DNA of 64,000 bases from Neckera pumila (taxonomy: Eukaryota; Streptophyta; Bryopsida; Hypnales; Neckeraceae). Where the stretch lies: assembly GCA_963969595.1 (NCBI GenBank), contig OZ018416.1:14276065-14340064 (forward strand), in the 5' to 3' direction. Below are positions 1-11,990 of the stretch, one piece after another. The position numbers and the translations under genes are program-made. Numbering within the stretch: the stretch's first letter is position 1; every line of letters begins with the position of its first letter. Below the pieces are notes generated by a model. The model did not search any database, was not told where the DNA came from, and saw nothing but the letters and a program-made list of their open reading frames with translations.

Positions 1-466
1 GAAGAGACTGACGCTGTGAACAATGAGTACAACAATACATGTCAGTTAAAAGCACCCCTACAGTCCATTGTGAGATCTCCTGACAAGAAATGAACTTGCA
101 TATTATACAAACACATCTTAGTATATTCACGCACGACGATAATTATGGAGGTCAAAAATATCCGATTGAAATCATAACTCTAATTTACAAATGGATTTCG
201 CATATAACCTTACTATAACATTACAATGTGGCTTACAAAATGAGTAAAATTTAAAATGACTCTTAAGAAATGGGAATGTCAAGTATTTAAAAAATGCATT
301 TACAATATTTACAATGAGTTTAAGAGTATTAAATAGTAAGTAATGAAGTATGCCAAAAAAGAGATTGTGACATCTCCAAATCGAGTCCCACGCAGAAGAA
401 TAACCAGATCTAAGTTACACCCTTCAATATATCACACCCCAGTCTGGTCAACGGGATCGCTGGATG
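1..466. other. Non-coding stretch at the window edge
   Basis: AT-rich sequence with no long frame and no recognisable motif. It lies downstream of the minus-strand FCP1-like domain, so it may be that gene's 3' flank or part of the same CACTA element. Confidence 0.4.
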
Positions 467-1039
467 CTAACCACAAGGAAGCGGGTGGTCTTTAACATAC
501 GCTAGGACAGCTTTCTGTGACTTGAAAAGTTTGTTGAGCCAAGGAAACAGCTTCCCGTACAAGTAATCATCTCTCATATCACCATCCCAAGTGTTGTGGA
601 AAATGGCGCTATGAAAGTCCTTCTGGAGGTTCTTTAATGGGTCGTCATCAATGAGGAGAATATTTTCCTGTGTCCGCAAATTCAGCTTACGGACAAAGTG
701 TGACAAATCCTTCAGAAAGTAGGGCCTGTCCGGACAACGCCGGTCTCTGTAAGACGAGAGTGTGTAGTCCTCTTGTGTGAAAACAGGCACATCCTTCGGC
801 TTCACAACTACTAGGGACAGTATCTGGTTCAAAGCGAACGTCACATTCTGTTTTGTCATACTGCTCCAAAAAGCGAGCTTAACAGTCCTATGCAGCCAGT
901 CCAGGAAGTGTGTGCATCTCGGTTGCACAACATAGCAACGTCTATTACGATCATCGACTGTCTTGTGAATTAGAACTCCATTCAAGTCAAAGATCACAAA
1001 ATATGGCCGCGGTTCTACCTTTTTCAATGACTTCGGCAC
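467..1039 (-). pseudogene. FCP1-like (HAD phosphatase) domain, transposon-associated
   Basis: A 190-residue frame resembling the FCP1/NLI-interacting-factor group of HAD phosphatases, which dephosphorylate phosphoserine/threonine using a DxDGT nucleophile motif. Motif I near residue 18 reads FDLNGV, so the first Asp is kept and the second is Asn. AFWSS near residue 57 fits motif II, and LLIDDDPLKN near residue 128 fits the acidic motif. The changed second Asp makes catalysis doubtful. Upstream on the same strand is a long acidic, low-complexity region, the same order as in the second copy at 21,628-22,851. I infer this is the C-terminal domain of a CACTA accessory gene rather than a host phosphatase. 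The frame ends in TAG; the true end is unknown. Confidence 0.6.
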
Positions 1040-1122
1040 CTCTTCACGAGAGACTTTGGTGACTCAACAACCTGTTGAAAATCCGAGAAACAGCGCGTTA
1101 GAGTCCAGTTAAGAATTCGTTC

Positions 1123-3370
1123 TCAGATATAACCATTATAAAAAATGGTTGGCTTCTTACCTGGAATCCGGGGTTGGAGGTATTTTTGGGAAGACCCTTC
1201 TCCGCTCTTGTCAATGCTCTGCAGTGCTTTCTTACCCTCATCACCGTCCCGTTGCCGATTTCCTATCTCGTCGAGAATCATTGGCCCTTTCCCCCTCTCG
1301 TCGCCGCCATTTTGCTCTTCCCCACCGTCGTCAACGATAATTGGCCCCTTCCTCATTTCCTCGTCGTTGTGGCCTACTTGCCCTTCCTCATTGCCAAGTT
1401 GATCCATTGGATCCCCTCCTACCAGTCCTACATGCGGCCCATTCTAAAATGCCCAGTTAAAGAAGGGTTTGTACAAGAAACGGTACGCTTGCCTTACGGC
1501 TTGCGTATTTTTTTTCTTCTTTTGAAGTTTAGTAGAATCTAAAGGGTCAATGATTTTCAACGCAATTACATTGTTACTCGGTGATTCAGCAATTGATTTG
1601 ATTGCATCCACAACACAGAATTTCATTATGTTTGCGGCCTCATAGGGTAAGGCCTCCAGCACTTCTTTGTTAATTCCCTCATCGTTTCCAGGAGCCACTT
1701 CTTTTTATACATCCAGTGCAATACTGGAGGCTTCAAAAGCAATATCCACAGCCCTCCTTCCTCTCATTCTAGGACTCATGGGCAACAAGTCAACGAGGGT
1801 GTCATCCTATTTGTCCACCGTAACACCCGTTGGCAAGAGACTTGGCAAAGGAATCGTCGTGATATCTTCCAATGTAGAAGTTGCTACCCCTACTACAGGT
1901 CCGTCAATAACTTTGCCTGTTGCCTGATCAACTTGCGCCATGACAACCTCCGTTTCCTGGACGATTAAGGGATCCCTTGATGCCTCTGTGCCCACCCTAC
2001 TCCCCTGATCACGATTTCCAGAGCCTGGTGCAGGGGCATTTGTTGTGGGAACCTCCAATTCAAGTCTGCTAGGATCAATCTCTGTGAGGTCTCCACCAAG
2101 AACAAGTTGTGGGCATCCTTTACCAGTACCCTCTAAAGTCTCCTGGATCAGCGTGGGGTACCCAGATGATTGGCGGCCAGTGCTCTCATCTGAGTTTTCC
2201 AGCCCTGGGATACGCTCTAGAACAGCGAACACCCTTCATTATATCCATCACAGTCCTTGTGTTCATCATGGAATCCCTTGATGGCCCTCAACTTCTGCTG
2301 TCTCCCGTGTGTTCCATCCCTCGGGTAGGTTCTGTGACATCAAGCAATTTCTTGATAACTCCATCAGCACTAGCTGTTTGCGGCTCTTCTTCTTTGCGAG
2401 CGCTTAAGTCAATAGTCTCTAGAGGTGACGGTTTGCAAGCACATGTCAGAAGTATGCTTGCCGTGTGTGATGCTCCGGGATTCACAATCCTAGTCGACAT
2501 CTGCGGATCTTGTTACCCCTCGGCAACATCCCTGTTCTGCTTCCCTTTGGAACTCACCACCTTCTACATCTGTGCTGCGGCTGCACTACCTTTCCGCTGT
2601 CGCTTTGCAGACTTCTTTCCAGCAGCATCTCTTCCACAGTCAAGTTCCTTGGCCGAATTCATTCCAGTCTTCTTTCTGGATGTCCTCAGGTTCACAAGTG
2701 GAGTCACTGTATCCTCATCCCCTGTTGAACTGTCGAACAGGATATGCACTTTTCGTCTAGCTGTTGTTGGCTTAGGAACTTCTTGTGGCTGCTTGACCAC
2801 CTTTGCCGGCCGACCTGGTGCTGTCGGTTCAAAATTATCCTCCGGCTGCTCGACCACATCTTTCGGACCCGTTGGAGGCGACTGAACATTGGGATCACTA
2901 GCGTTTACGTCCTTAGTCCTTCCTTTTGGAACAATCGAAGGCTCATCATTCTCCTGCATGGAATCCAAAAACGAATCACTTGGACATTTAGAATCCCATT
3001 CTTGAACCGCAAATCATTAATGTGAGCTTGCCAGGATCCGGAGATCTCACGATGGTTCAGCAAGTAATGCACGCTAACCTTGGTGTGCTCAACCAACTTT
3101 GGTGTGCTCAACCAACCTTGTTCCTGTACGTTGCTGGGATTTGTCAATGACCTCATTCACTGTATCTTCCTCATGCTTGTCAAGGGAATCCAAAGGACCC
3201 GCTGGGTCATTTTCATCATTATCAGCCTCGATGTCAGGTTGATCCTTGGCCTCGCCAGGGCCTAGTGGAACTGGAGGAGCTGCCGCGGGTGCTTCCTTGT
3301 CGTTCCAAATCTGTCTGGCAAAAACCTCACTTGCCGTCACAGCTTCAGCGAAATGCACAACTTCCAGCAT
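1123..3370 (-). pseudogene. Decayed acidic linker region upstream of the FCP1-like domain
   Basis: Minus-strand frames at 3370-3089, 2968-2564, 2500-2288, 2232-1807, 1698-1444 and 1407-1123 are rich in Glu, Asp, Lys, Pro and Ser and lie in two alternating phases. Several follow one another in the same frame across single stops (for example TAG at 2564-2566), the pattern of a decayed coding region, possibly with introns. The sequence is low-complexity with no enzyme motif. The second FCP1-like copy has a similar acidic linker. The upstream end is cut near 3,420, where gag homology of a gypsy element begins. Exact exon structure cannot be fixed by eye. Confidence 0.45.
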
Positions 3371-3419
3371 TTGAACACCTCCTAAATTCTGAATTACACC
3401 AATCAGTTGTTAGTGTGCC

Positions 3420-5150
3420 CGAAACTGGATCCAAATCACTACTCGATTCCGGTTTCCTTGTCGACTTCCGCTTGCTTCTCTTAATGGACCATCTAATTTG
3501 GTTCCTGGTCAAACTGCAGGTGGATACTTGGTTGACCACGCTCTCCGCTTCCACTAGTAGCTCCACCTCACACCGTCACTTTTTGGATTCTCCGTTCCGG
3601 CTAAGTGACCGTAGTTCAGTGTGATCTGCTTCCTTGGAAGAATTTGCACTTGCTTGTAAACCGGCCGTGGTTGCATTGGTTTTGAGCAGTCTTGCTCGGT
3701 ATGTCTATATTCTCCGCAATTTTGGCACGGTAGAATCCGTAGTGCACCTTGCCCTTGTCCCTTGTGAGGACAACTACTGGCATAGTGTCCTGGTTCTCTG
3801 CAACAATAACAAATCACCACTTGTCTATCCGGATATCCAGGTACTTGCATAGGTGGCTACATCATTGGGCCTTGACTAGGTCTAGGTAGAAAGTTCCGGT
3901 TCAATGCATTGGAACGGATTGGAATAGCAATACCTTTTCCTCTCCCGTAAGTTGGTTGAACCTGGTAGACTTCTTCCTCTTCCTCAGCCGCCATGGTGTA
4001 GTAGATCTCTTCTTCCGGATACACATAGTGAACTTGTTTCAGGGCTGCTTTCTGGCATTCACTTGGATAATGACTCGGTTCTCTACATCTTCCGCACCAA
4101 ACGTTGGCTCGGGAAGTTGGGACAATCCGCCTTGGTCTCCGATTCTCAGTGGGGTTGACCTTGATTGCCTCCAGAGATTCTTGGATCTTCTTCATAAACT
4201 TCTTCGAATTCGGATCCTCCATCTTGACTTTATCGACGGTCTTCTTTTGCTGACCCCTCTTGGATGATTGTCGGGGAGGCGAAGTGCTCCGGTCCTCCTC
4301 CAAACTTGACAAATTGGGGTCAGAAACTTCCAATCCGGATGACTCGGAATTGCTCTCTGAATCCAAAATCTTCTTACGATGTTTTGACTTCCGGTCACTC
4401 CTCTTGCTCTTCTCCTTTTCTTTCCTCTCACTTCTCTTCAAAGACTTCCGGAGTGACTGGGCTGAGTTTTTGTAGTTGGTTGCAGCATCCATGGCCTCCC
4501 TAAGCATCCTTGGTCTTGTTTGCCGGATCAAGAACCCCATAGATTCGGGTAATTCGGCCACGTACCACTCTACTTGCAGACCAGGAGCAATCTCCGTAGT
4601 CAACTTCTGCATAAGCGATTTTACCCTCTGCCCATACTTTCGCACGGATTTGGTTGATTTCATCGTGAGTGTACTCAACTAACCCAATGCTCTGGCCTCC
4701 CCACCTACTTCCCGGAAAGCTTGTAGGAAGTTTGCTCTTAGTTGATCTTAGTTATTCCGCATCAGCTCCGGAATGTCTTGATACCACTTGAGAGCTTCCC
4801 CCTTCAGCAATCCTTAAAAGATTCTTCGTTGAGCAGCCTCATTCTCCTCATTGGCAAGTGCGGTTGACTGAAACTCGCACAGCCACTCATCCGCATCCTG
4901 GCTTCCATCTCCTTTGAAGCGCTTGTACCTCAACTGGGTCATCTTGTCTCTTTCTGGCAACGGCTCTTTCGCTTTCAATTCCGACACTTGCTCAAAAGTT
5001 AGAGGTGTATTCCCCGATCTCGGACTCTTGTTTCCTTCTCTAGGTGCAGGTATAAAGATGGATTGGTTTTCCAGTTCCAAAATATCTGGATCACTAAGAC
5101 CTAGTCCCGACGATTCTCCATGCTAATTCTTCCTCAATCGTCTCTCACTT
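3420..5150 (-). pseudogene. gag: gag of Ty3/gypsy element 2, with CCHC zinc knuckles
   Basis: From 5080 to 3554 one frame runs on, broken by TAA at 4814-4816 and later TAG codons. The N-terminal third has a retrotransposon gag signature (DEWLCEFQ, LKGEALKWYQDIP, LRANFLQAF). A Lys/Arg/Ser-rich basic stretch follows (near 4,450), then two zinc-knuckle-like motifs: CGRCREPSHYPSEC near 4,090 and a CYCC..GHYASSC knuckle near 3,790. The same protein is encoded at 12,938-14,252. The frame shifts near 3,560, and homology stops near 3,420 at a junction with the acidic CACTA-related region. Protease and pol are missing. The gene lies just downstream (minus sense) of a PBS and LTR, as expected. It is not functional. 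Confidence 0.85.
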
Positions 5151-5290
5151 CTCGTCCTCCTTCTCATGAGTACAAGATCCGGTTTCCCTCTTTCTCTCTG
5201 TTGAAAACCAAAATTCTAACGACAGCATGGAAATCAAAACAACTACTGACATTAGCTAATAGAGATCAAAACAAAGCCGATAGCTTTAGA

Positions 5291-5309
5291 ATCCCCAGCA
5301 GCGGCGCCA
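5291..5309 (-). other. Primer binding site of gypsy element 2
   Basis: On the minus strand this reads TGGCGCCGCTGCTGGGGAT, close to the TGGCGCCGTTGCCGGGGA primer site used by many plant Tat/Athila-type gypsy elements (tRNA-Asp type). It begins ten bases after the LTR end (CGACA, 5,320), the normal LTR-PBS spacing. This fixes the minus orientation of the element and identifies 5,320 as the 3' end of its 5' LTR. Confidence 0.85.
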
Positions 5310-5319
5310 GATTTTTGTA

Positions 5320-6273
5320 TGTCGCAACACAGGGCAAGCAAATTCCCAGTTACACCACCAAAAACCACTCTAAAGCATAACAAAGTGACTCTAATGATCG
5401 AACCCACAAGATTCTATGAAGTATCTAGCCTTATTTGGTCTCTAAGCTCAGTCAGTATCCATATTTCCTCTTCTGGTCCTATCACCACAACCGGAAACAT
5501 AATAACACCGAAAACTACAATCAGATCCTCTTGCCCTTTCTCGATCCGTCCAACTATCCAATCCGGTCTGATCAACTCTTATTCACTCTTGTTCTCATCC
5601 AGTTTAGTTTTACCTCTGTTTCACCATCAGAGGGTTTGCCGCTCGCTTTTGAGAGTGGCAGGCCCGCCATTCCTTTCGTGACTTATAGTGGCTGAAGACC
5701 CACTTTTCTACTCTCCAATCTCCTACACTAATCCGGATCCGGTTTGATCCTTCACAGCAATCCAGAGAACTCTCCGGATCACTGGTCACACAAAGACCCC
5801 CCATACGATCCTCTCATACTACAACGACCTAGGGTAGCGAGATCTCTTAGGAGATCGGACACTCAACTGGATTTCCCACCTAGGACTTCTAGCGCGACTA
5901 AGGAATCCCTCCCTATCCGCCTAGCCTAACAATGGTTGTCTCACCCGGAAATCTAAACCTTAGAAGTGCTGAGGAACTGAAATCTACTCCCAACTCTTTC
6001 ACAACCCGCTCAGTTGCACATAAGATCAAAACAAGAATACCAAAGGGAGAAGTCACACCCAAACCAATGTGCGCCTTCCTAACTTCTCACCACACAGCCC
6101 TGCCATACACACAAGAGAGACACACAACAAGAGGCCAATAGAAGACACAAACAAAATTTGGGCAAAAAGACTTGCAGCTCCCAAGCATGGGCTGACTTAT
6201 ATACAACTTGATTTACAAAGGCAAAAAGACCCCCGGAAATCCGTGCAAAACTTCCAGGTCCGATTCTAACTGG
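5320..6273 (-). repeat. Truncated 5' LTR of gypsy element 2 (family A)
   Basis: On the plus strand it starts TGTCGCAACACAGGGC, as do the complete family A LTRs at 6,274 and 46,346, and it parallels them for about 950 bases before stopping at 6,273, exactly where the next LTR begins. It therefore contains only the 3' part (minus sense) of the LTR. The PBS lies directly next to it. Compared with the neighbouring copy it lacks roughly 75 bases near 5,830. Confidence 0.85.
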
Positions 6274-7379
6274 TGTCGCAGCATAGGGCAAGCAAATTCC
6301 CAGTTATACTACCAAAAACCACTTTAAAGTATAACAAAGTGACTCTAAAGATCGAACCTGTAAGATTATGTGAAGTATCTAACCTTATTTGGTCTCTAAG
6401 CTTAGTCAGTACCTATATTTCCTCTTCCGGTCCTAAAACCACAAACGGAAACACAACAACATCGAAAACTACATTCAAACCCTCTTCTCCTTTCCCAATC
6501 TGGTCAACTTTCCGATCCGGTCTGATCAACTCACATCCGCTCTTACTCCCATCCGGTTTAGTTTTATCTCTGTTTCACCATCAAAGGGTTTGCCCCTTGC
6601 TTTTGAGAGTGGCAAGCCCGCCACTCCTTCCGTAACTTGTAGTGGCTGAAGACCCACTTCTCTATTCTCCAATTTCCTACACTAATCCGGATCTGGTTTG
6701 ATCCTTCACAGCAATCCAGAGAACTCTCCGGATCACCGGTCACACAAAGACCCCCCGTACGATCCTTTCATACTACAACGACCTTAGCGCCACGTTCCGT
6801 CTGTACAAAGTCAGGTGGTTGTAAGTGAACCCGTCCGTTCCAACAGCAACTAAAGTCCTTCTGTTTGCCAACTAGGGCGGCGAGATCTCTCAGGAGATCG
6901 GACACTCAACCAGATTTCCCACCTAGGAGTTCTAGCGCGACTAAGGAATCCCTCCCTATCCGCCTAACCTAACAACGGCTGTTTCGCTCGGAATTCTAAA
7001 CCTTAGAGATGCTGAGGAACTGAAATCCACTCCCAACTCTTTCACAACCCGCTCAATTGCACATAAGATCAAAACAAGAACACCAAAGGGAGAAATCACA
7101 CCCGCACCAGCATGCGTCTTCCTAACTCCTCACCACACAACCCTGCCATACACGGGAGAGACACATAACAAGAGGCCAAGAGAAGACATACACAAAATTT
7201 GGACAAAAAGATTCGCAGCTCCCAAGCAGGGGATGACTTATATACAACTTGATTACAAGGCAAAAAGGCCCCCGCAAAATCCGCGCTGGACATCCGAGTC
7301 CGATCCTAATCGGCCAGACCGGGTCAACATTCAATCCGGTCCTAACTATCTTACAAACACTACATTCCTACCTGTCTAC

Positions 7380-8602
7380 CTACTCTCCAACTCCCCCACC
7401 CAGCTTAGGACTCTTGGGTTCCGCGGGCAGTTGGTTGAAAACTTCAGTCAAATTCCTGTTCCACTCTCTGGCAGTAGGATCCGGAAGATCTGATTCTGGC
7501 AATGAATCCAGATGAATGGGTTGCCCAGGCCGAGGCCTTCGGTGACTCTTTCGTGACTCAGGTGTCTGATCTTTGGGCTCCCTTGAATTCGATCCTCCTG
7601 TTGGGAACGAATTCGGCAATGAGAGGTCCGAAAGTTGGATCCCTCGGAAGTACATGGACCCATTTAGCTTTCGGCTGCTGATGTCCATCCGGTTTGCTGC
7701 CTCCCTTGCCGCCACCAATGACGCTTCCACCTGATCGGTGAAGTTGGTTATGATCCAAACTATTCGGGAACCGGATACCTTCTTCTCCTCATGCACCCCT
7801 TTGTCAAATAATTCCGCCTTGACCGCGGTGGATCCGGACTCTCCGAGAGTGGCCTTCACAAACTCGGCCACCTTCCGGGTTGCTTCTGCCATTTCTCGGA
7901 CTGCGGCTTTGTCCTCTCTGAGGGCTACCATCTCAACCTTCAGACACGGGGGGTGCACTTAGTGTATCTAGTCCAAACTACGTGCAAACAAAACTTTGTA
8001 CCCCCTATATTATATCCTAAAATTTAAATAAATGAAAACAAAAAAAATATGAATATATTTTCCTAATTTGAAAGTTTATGTTTTGAATTATTGATATTTT
8101 TATTTGCTAATGATAATTAGTTACAAATTTTTGAAGTAAATAGATACACTGCAGAACTGAAAAATAACTTTCACACCCCTATATTATATCCTAAAAAATT
8201 GTCTAAAAAATGAACAAAAAATTCCTAAAAATAACTCTCTATTGAAAGTTCATTTTGAGTTGAATATTGATGCAACGGTCATCTAAATGTGTTCTCTATA
8301 AATATTTGAGTTGGAAAATATGCCATTTTAGGTTCATTTTCAACCTCTTCTAGAAATCATTCTATATTTCATTTGAGTTGGAAATTTTGGCAATAGAAAA
8401 CTATAGTCATTATCAAACAATGCTCAAAATTTTAGTTTGAAATTATAGTTTATTAGAAACCACTTGTTTGCACGTGGTTTGTAGTAGTAGAACCAAGTAC
8501 CCTCCCCGAGTCCGCAGTAGGGATGACCGGAACTACGTTTCAGAGTTTGACGTCGGAGGAGGAACTGGGCGCTCCCGGTCTGCTCTTATGCAGTTGAGGC
8601 AT
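7380..8602 (-). pseudogene. LTR-encoded accessory frame (family A), interrupted
   Basis: The start lies at 8,602 (MPQLHKSRPGAPSSSS) and matches the start of the longer frame in the solo LTR at 46,346-49,648. The C-terminal part at 7,958-7,380 matches 47,993-47,448, including the VALREDKAAVREMAEATRKV helix, likely coiled coil. The middle of the protein (the conserved domain and acidic tract) is missing, replaced by AT-rich DNA. The product is of unknown function; it is not gag, pol or env. It is read in the same sense as gag-pol but lies inside the LTR. Confidence 0.7.
7962..8485. mobile_element. AT-rich insert with short terminal inverted repeats (MITE-like)
   Basis: About 520 bases of AT-rich DNA lie between two GC-richer LTR segments. 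ACTACGTGCAAACAA near 7,977 faces TTGTTTGCACGTGGT near 8,465 in inverse orientation. An internal CCCCTATATTATATCCTAAA motif occurs near 8,010 and 8,177. No coding capacity is seen. A clean target duplication is not visible, and the host LTR lost roughly 1 kb here, so this is either a MITE plus deletion or a replacement event. Confidence 0.45.
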
Positions 8603-9156
8603 GGACACGGACGGCTAACTGGACCCTTCTCGGTCGCTACCTCACTCTCTCCTAGCTGCATGTCCCATTCCTCACTTCCTCTCGTCCGATCTCAACCGGA
8701 AGACAACACAAAACCTGCAACCCATACAATCTCTACCTCTCCTACACACTCTAATGTACCCGGCCTGAGGTTTACACACACACAACGGCTCTGGCGTAGA
8801 CGGAGGCATAAAAGCACTTAAGGTCAGCTCCAGAACTCGAGGGAAGTAAAAGAGTGAAAATGGAGACGACCAGCCTTTATATAGTCCCAGGACCCCTGGC
8901 TAATCATCATGACCTTTTCCGGTCCGGCCCATATCAATTTGGTTCAATCCTAATCCGATCTGAGGTGAGATCTGGATGTGATTCTGCTCTTGAATACTAA
9001 CATTCTGACCGGATCAGATCCAGTTCTCTCCTTACTGGATTAGCATTGTCTATCTTCAGTCTTCTTCTGCCCCTCTAATAGGATCCGGATCCTAATTACC
9101 CGTTTCCGTTCCAACATTTAGGTAAGCAAAGGAAAACCAAAAATCTGGTTGCAACA

Positions 9157-9172
9157 TTACCCCTTCCTCATC
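9157..9172 (-). other. Polypurine tract of gypsy element 1
   Basis: The minus strand reads GATGAGGAAGGGGTAA immediately before the TGTTGCAACC start of the 3' LTR. A purine run at this exact position is the plus-strand primer site for reverse transcription and confirms the LTR boundary. Confidence 0.8.
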
Positions 9173-9285
9173 TATGAGCATCCTCGCGAACATCATTTGG
9201 AGTCGTTGGAAGAAGTAGCAGCAATGTACTTCTTCACCCTTGATCCGTTCACCCGAGTATCAAGCCACTGATCTCTTAAATTTTA

Positions 9286-10416
9286 CTATTGTAGAGATTT
9301 GTTCTGGAAAACCTGGTTGACTCGGAAAGGTCCCATCCATTGGGTGTGTAGTTTACTTGGAAAATCCTTGTGACAATTGTCATAGAGGAGAACTAGTCCT
9401 CCCTCTTGGATTCTGTGATTGGCTGGAAGTTTCCGGTCATAGTCTTCGTTTCGCTTATTCTGCACTTCCAAGGTTTTCTCCAATGCCGTATTCCGGATTT
9501 CTTCCAATTCTTCAATGGCGAGGAGTCGGGGAAAGGTAACCTTCCTTGACTCCGCACTTTGAGCTGCCATGACTCGAAAAGTTTCCACGTCCAACTCCAC
9601 TCCATAGATTGCCTCCTGACCAAAGACCAAAAAGTACGGTGTCTTTCCAGTTGTGGTTTTCTCTGTGGTGTTGTACGCGTAGACTGCTGAAGGTAGTTTT
9701 TGATCCCAATCCGTCTTGTGAGCAGAAACCATCTTGTTCAAGATCTTACCAACGATCCCGTTTGCCCGCTCCGTCAATCTGTTTGCTTTAGGATTGTAAG
9801 GAATCATCTTCCGGTGCTTGATAAGGTACTTGGTCATTAAGCCTACAATAACATCATTGAGGAAATGGGTTCCATGGTCGCTGACCAGCTCGAGCGGATG
9901 ACCAAATCGCATGAGGATTTCTTCAAACAAAAAGTTTGCTGAAGTCTCCGCATCGTTCTTTTGTGTTGGTTTGGCCTCCATCCATTTGGTTGTATAATCC
10001 GTGGCTAGGATAATGTACCTCTTCTTCCGTCCACTAACCGGAAAGATAGGCCCAATAAAATCTATCCTCCATTTCTCGAACGGTGCTAGAGGATTGATAG
10101 GAGTTAGTGGCCAATGGTTCCGGAAGGACGAGGCTCCTGTCCGCTGACACTGATCACAACTCCGAACAAAATTCCTCACATCTCTATGTAAATAAGGCCA
10201 CCAGTATCCGATTGATTGGATGCAATTTACTGTACTTACAAAGGCAAAATGCCCTCCTGAACTTCCCGCATGAAGAGCTTGGATCACTTTCTTCCGTTCC
10301 GGGGGTTCTAGGCATCGCCTGAGAATGTCATCCGTTCCTAACTTAAAAAGGACTCCTCTAATCAAAGTATAAGGAGCCACTTTCCTTTGGAAAATTTCTT
10401 TCTCCTCGTGACTCAT
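9286..10416 (-). pseudogene. pol (IN): Integrase of gypsy element 1
   Basis: A 376-residue open stretch. Order: zinc-binding HHCC-type region (HAGSSGGHF ... CDQCQRTG, residues about 49-93); catalytic core with D in WRIDFIGPI (about 116), D in LVSDHGTHF (about 180) and E in RLTERANG (about 216), the DDE triad of retroviral-type integrases; then a C-terminal GPFRV region. It would insert the element's cDNA into host DNA. The core residues look intact, but the frame is separated from RNase H by TAG (10,414-10,416 region), so the polyprotein is broken. The 3' LTR follows after about 130 bases. Confidence 0.9.
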
Positions 10417-11990
10417 CTATTTCGGATATCTAGACTTCACTAAGTAATCTATGATGTCCTGATATTCAGAAACAGACTCATTGTTGAGGTAAAAGACTTC
10501 AACCAAAGGAGATTCTAAATTTTCTATCACTACCAGATTTGCCATCTGATTCGGAAATTCATCCAGAAACTCGGCAGAGATATAAGCGACGGATTTCTGC
10601 CCTCTCTGCCTCGAGAGGTAATTCGCATTAACATTTGCCTTCTCGGACTTGACTACAACTTCATAATCAAACTCTTGTAAGAGCAAAATCCATCTAGCAA
10701 TCCGGCTTGACAAATTCGGTTTGTTCATAAGGTATTTCAAAGAATCATGATCCGTGTGAAAAATTACCTTGTACCCCAGTAACTACTGCTGGAACTTCTT
10801 ACAGGAATACACCATGGTTAGCGCTTCTCGTTCTGTGGTTGTGTAATTCCGTTCCGCCAAACTTATTTGTCTGCTTGCATAGTAAATCGGATTCTCCCGC
10901 TTTTCTGCGTTGAATTGCCACATAATGGACCCCAAATACCAACCGGATGCATCGATAGTAACATGGAACTCCTTGGTCCAATCCGGAACCAACAGGATCG
11001 GAGCTTTAGCTAACTGGGTCTTCAGATCTTCGAAGGCCTGTTGTCTCTTTCCGGTCCAAACAAATTCCGTATCCTTCTTCAGAAGTTCCGTGAGTGGAAT
11101 AGCCCTCTTGGCATATCCATCGGTGAACCGTTTGTAGTAGCCCACACATCCAAGAAATCCGCGGACTTCTTTTACATTGGTTGGAGGTAACAGGAAAAGC
11201 ATCACTTTCACCTTTTCCAGGTCCGCCTGTAATCCGGTTCGGCTTACCACGTGACCAAGTAGAATTCCAGATCCCATTCCGAAAAAACATTTTTCTGGGT
11301 GTAGCTTCAAACTGGTCTCTCGGCACTTCTGGAATGTCTTCCTCAAACACTTGAGATGACTTTCCCGGTTGTTGAAAACTGCAAAGTTGTCTATGAACAC
11401 TTCAATAAAATGCCAAAGGAAGTCTTTGAAGATGTCCATCATGAGTCGCTGAAATGTTCCAGGTGCATTACACAGACCAAACGGCATCCGGGTGAAGGCG
11501 TAAGTCCCCCACTCCGTCGTAAATGTCGTCTTCAATTGATCGCACCACCAGATGAATACCTGGTTATAACCGAAGAATCCATCCAAGAAATTGTAGCTTT
11601 CATGTCCAACAACGTGATCCAAAATAATGTCAGTGAACGGAAGAGGGAAATAGTCCTTCTTCGTAGCTACGTTCAATTTCCGGAAGTCTTGACAAACCCG
11701 GATCTTGACTTTCCCATCCGCTCCGACCTTCTTTGGAACAATCACAATGGGGGAAACCCATTCGGAGTTGTGGACCAGATAGATGAATCCTGCCTCCAAC
11801 AATCAATCGATTTCCTCCTTGACCATCAACGAATACTTGGGATTGAGCCGGTACTATCGTTGTTGGACCGGAGTGGATCCTTCCATCAAGTCGATGCGAT
11901 GCTCTCCAAGGTGAGAGGGAATTCCCTTTAGGTTGGATGGCTCCCAAGCAAGAATGTCAAGGTATTCCTTCAGAGGTTGAATATAACCGG
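10417..11990 (-). pseudogene. pol (RT-RH): Reverse transcriptase and RNase H of gypsy element 1
   Basis: RT signatures include VRVCQDFRKLN-like (IRVCQDFRKLN), TRMPFGLCNAPGTFQRLM and GFLGCVGYYKRF. The catalytic box, normally F-V/M-D-D, reads VFIDNF near 11,390: the second Asp is Asn, which should abolish polymerase activity. RNase H follows with TIDASG, TTTEREAL and HTDHDSLKYL; its late Asp in the A-D-x-LSR motif is Asn (NANYLSRQ). A stop near 10,780 splits the frame (TAG after CKKFQQ). Both Asp-to-Asn changes are G-to-A. The minus-strand order protease, RT, RNase H, integrase identifies Ty3/gypsy. Confidence 0.9.

Larger units (their letters stand above)
6274..9156 (-). repeat. 3' LTR of gypsy element 1 (family A)
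   Basis: Plus-strand termini are TGTCGCAGCATAGGG at 6,274 and TGGTTGCAACA at 9,156, giving TG...CA ends on the minus strand. It is colinear with the complete 3,303-bp copy at 46,346-49,648, except that about 1 kb of the internal protein frame is replaced by an AT-rich insert at 7,962-8,485. A purine-rich PPT lies directly beside 9,156 and the integrase gene beyond it, so this is the 3' LTR of the element occupying 6,274-14,252. Confidence 0.9.

Noticed and set aside
467..1039. Active host FCP1-type phosphatase gene
   Set aside because: Second catalytic Asp is Asn, the upstream coding region is decayed, and a sister copy sits in a CACTA gene.
2109..2885. 258-residue plus-strand frame
   Set aside because: No domain, Ser/Cys/Phe-rich text typical of the antisense of an acidic low-complexity frame on the minus strand.
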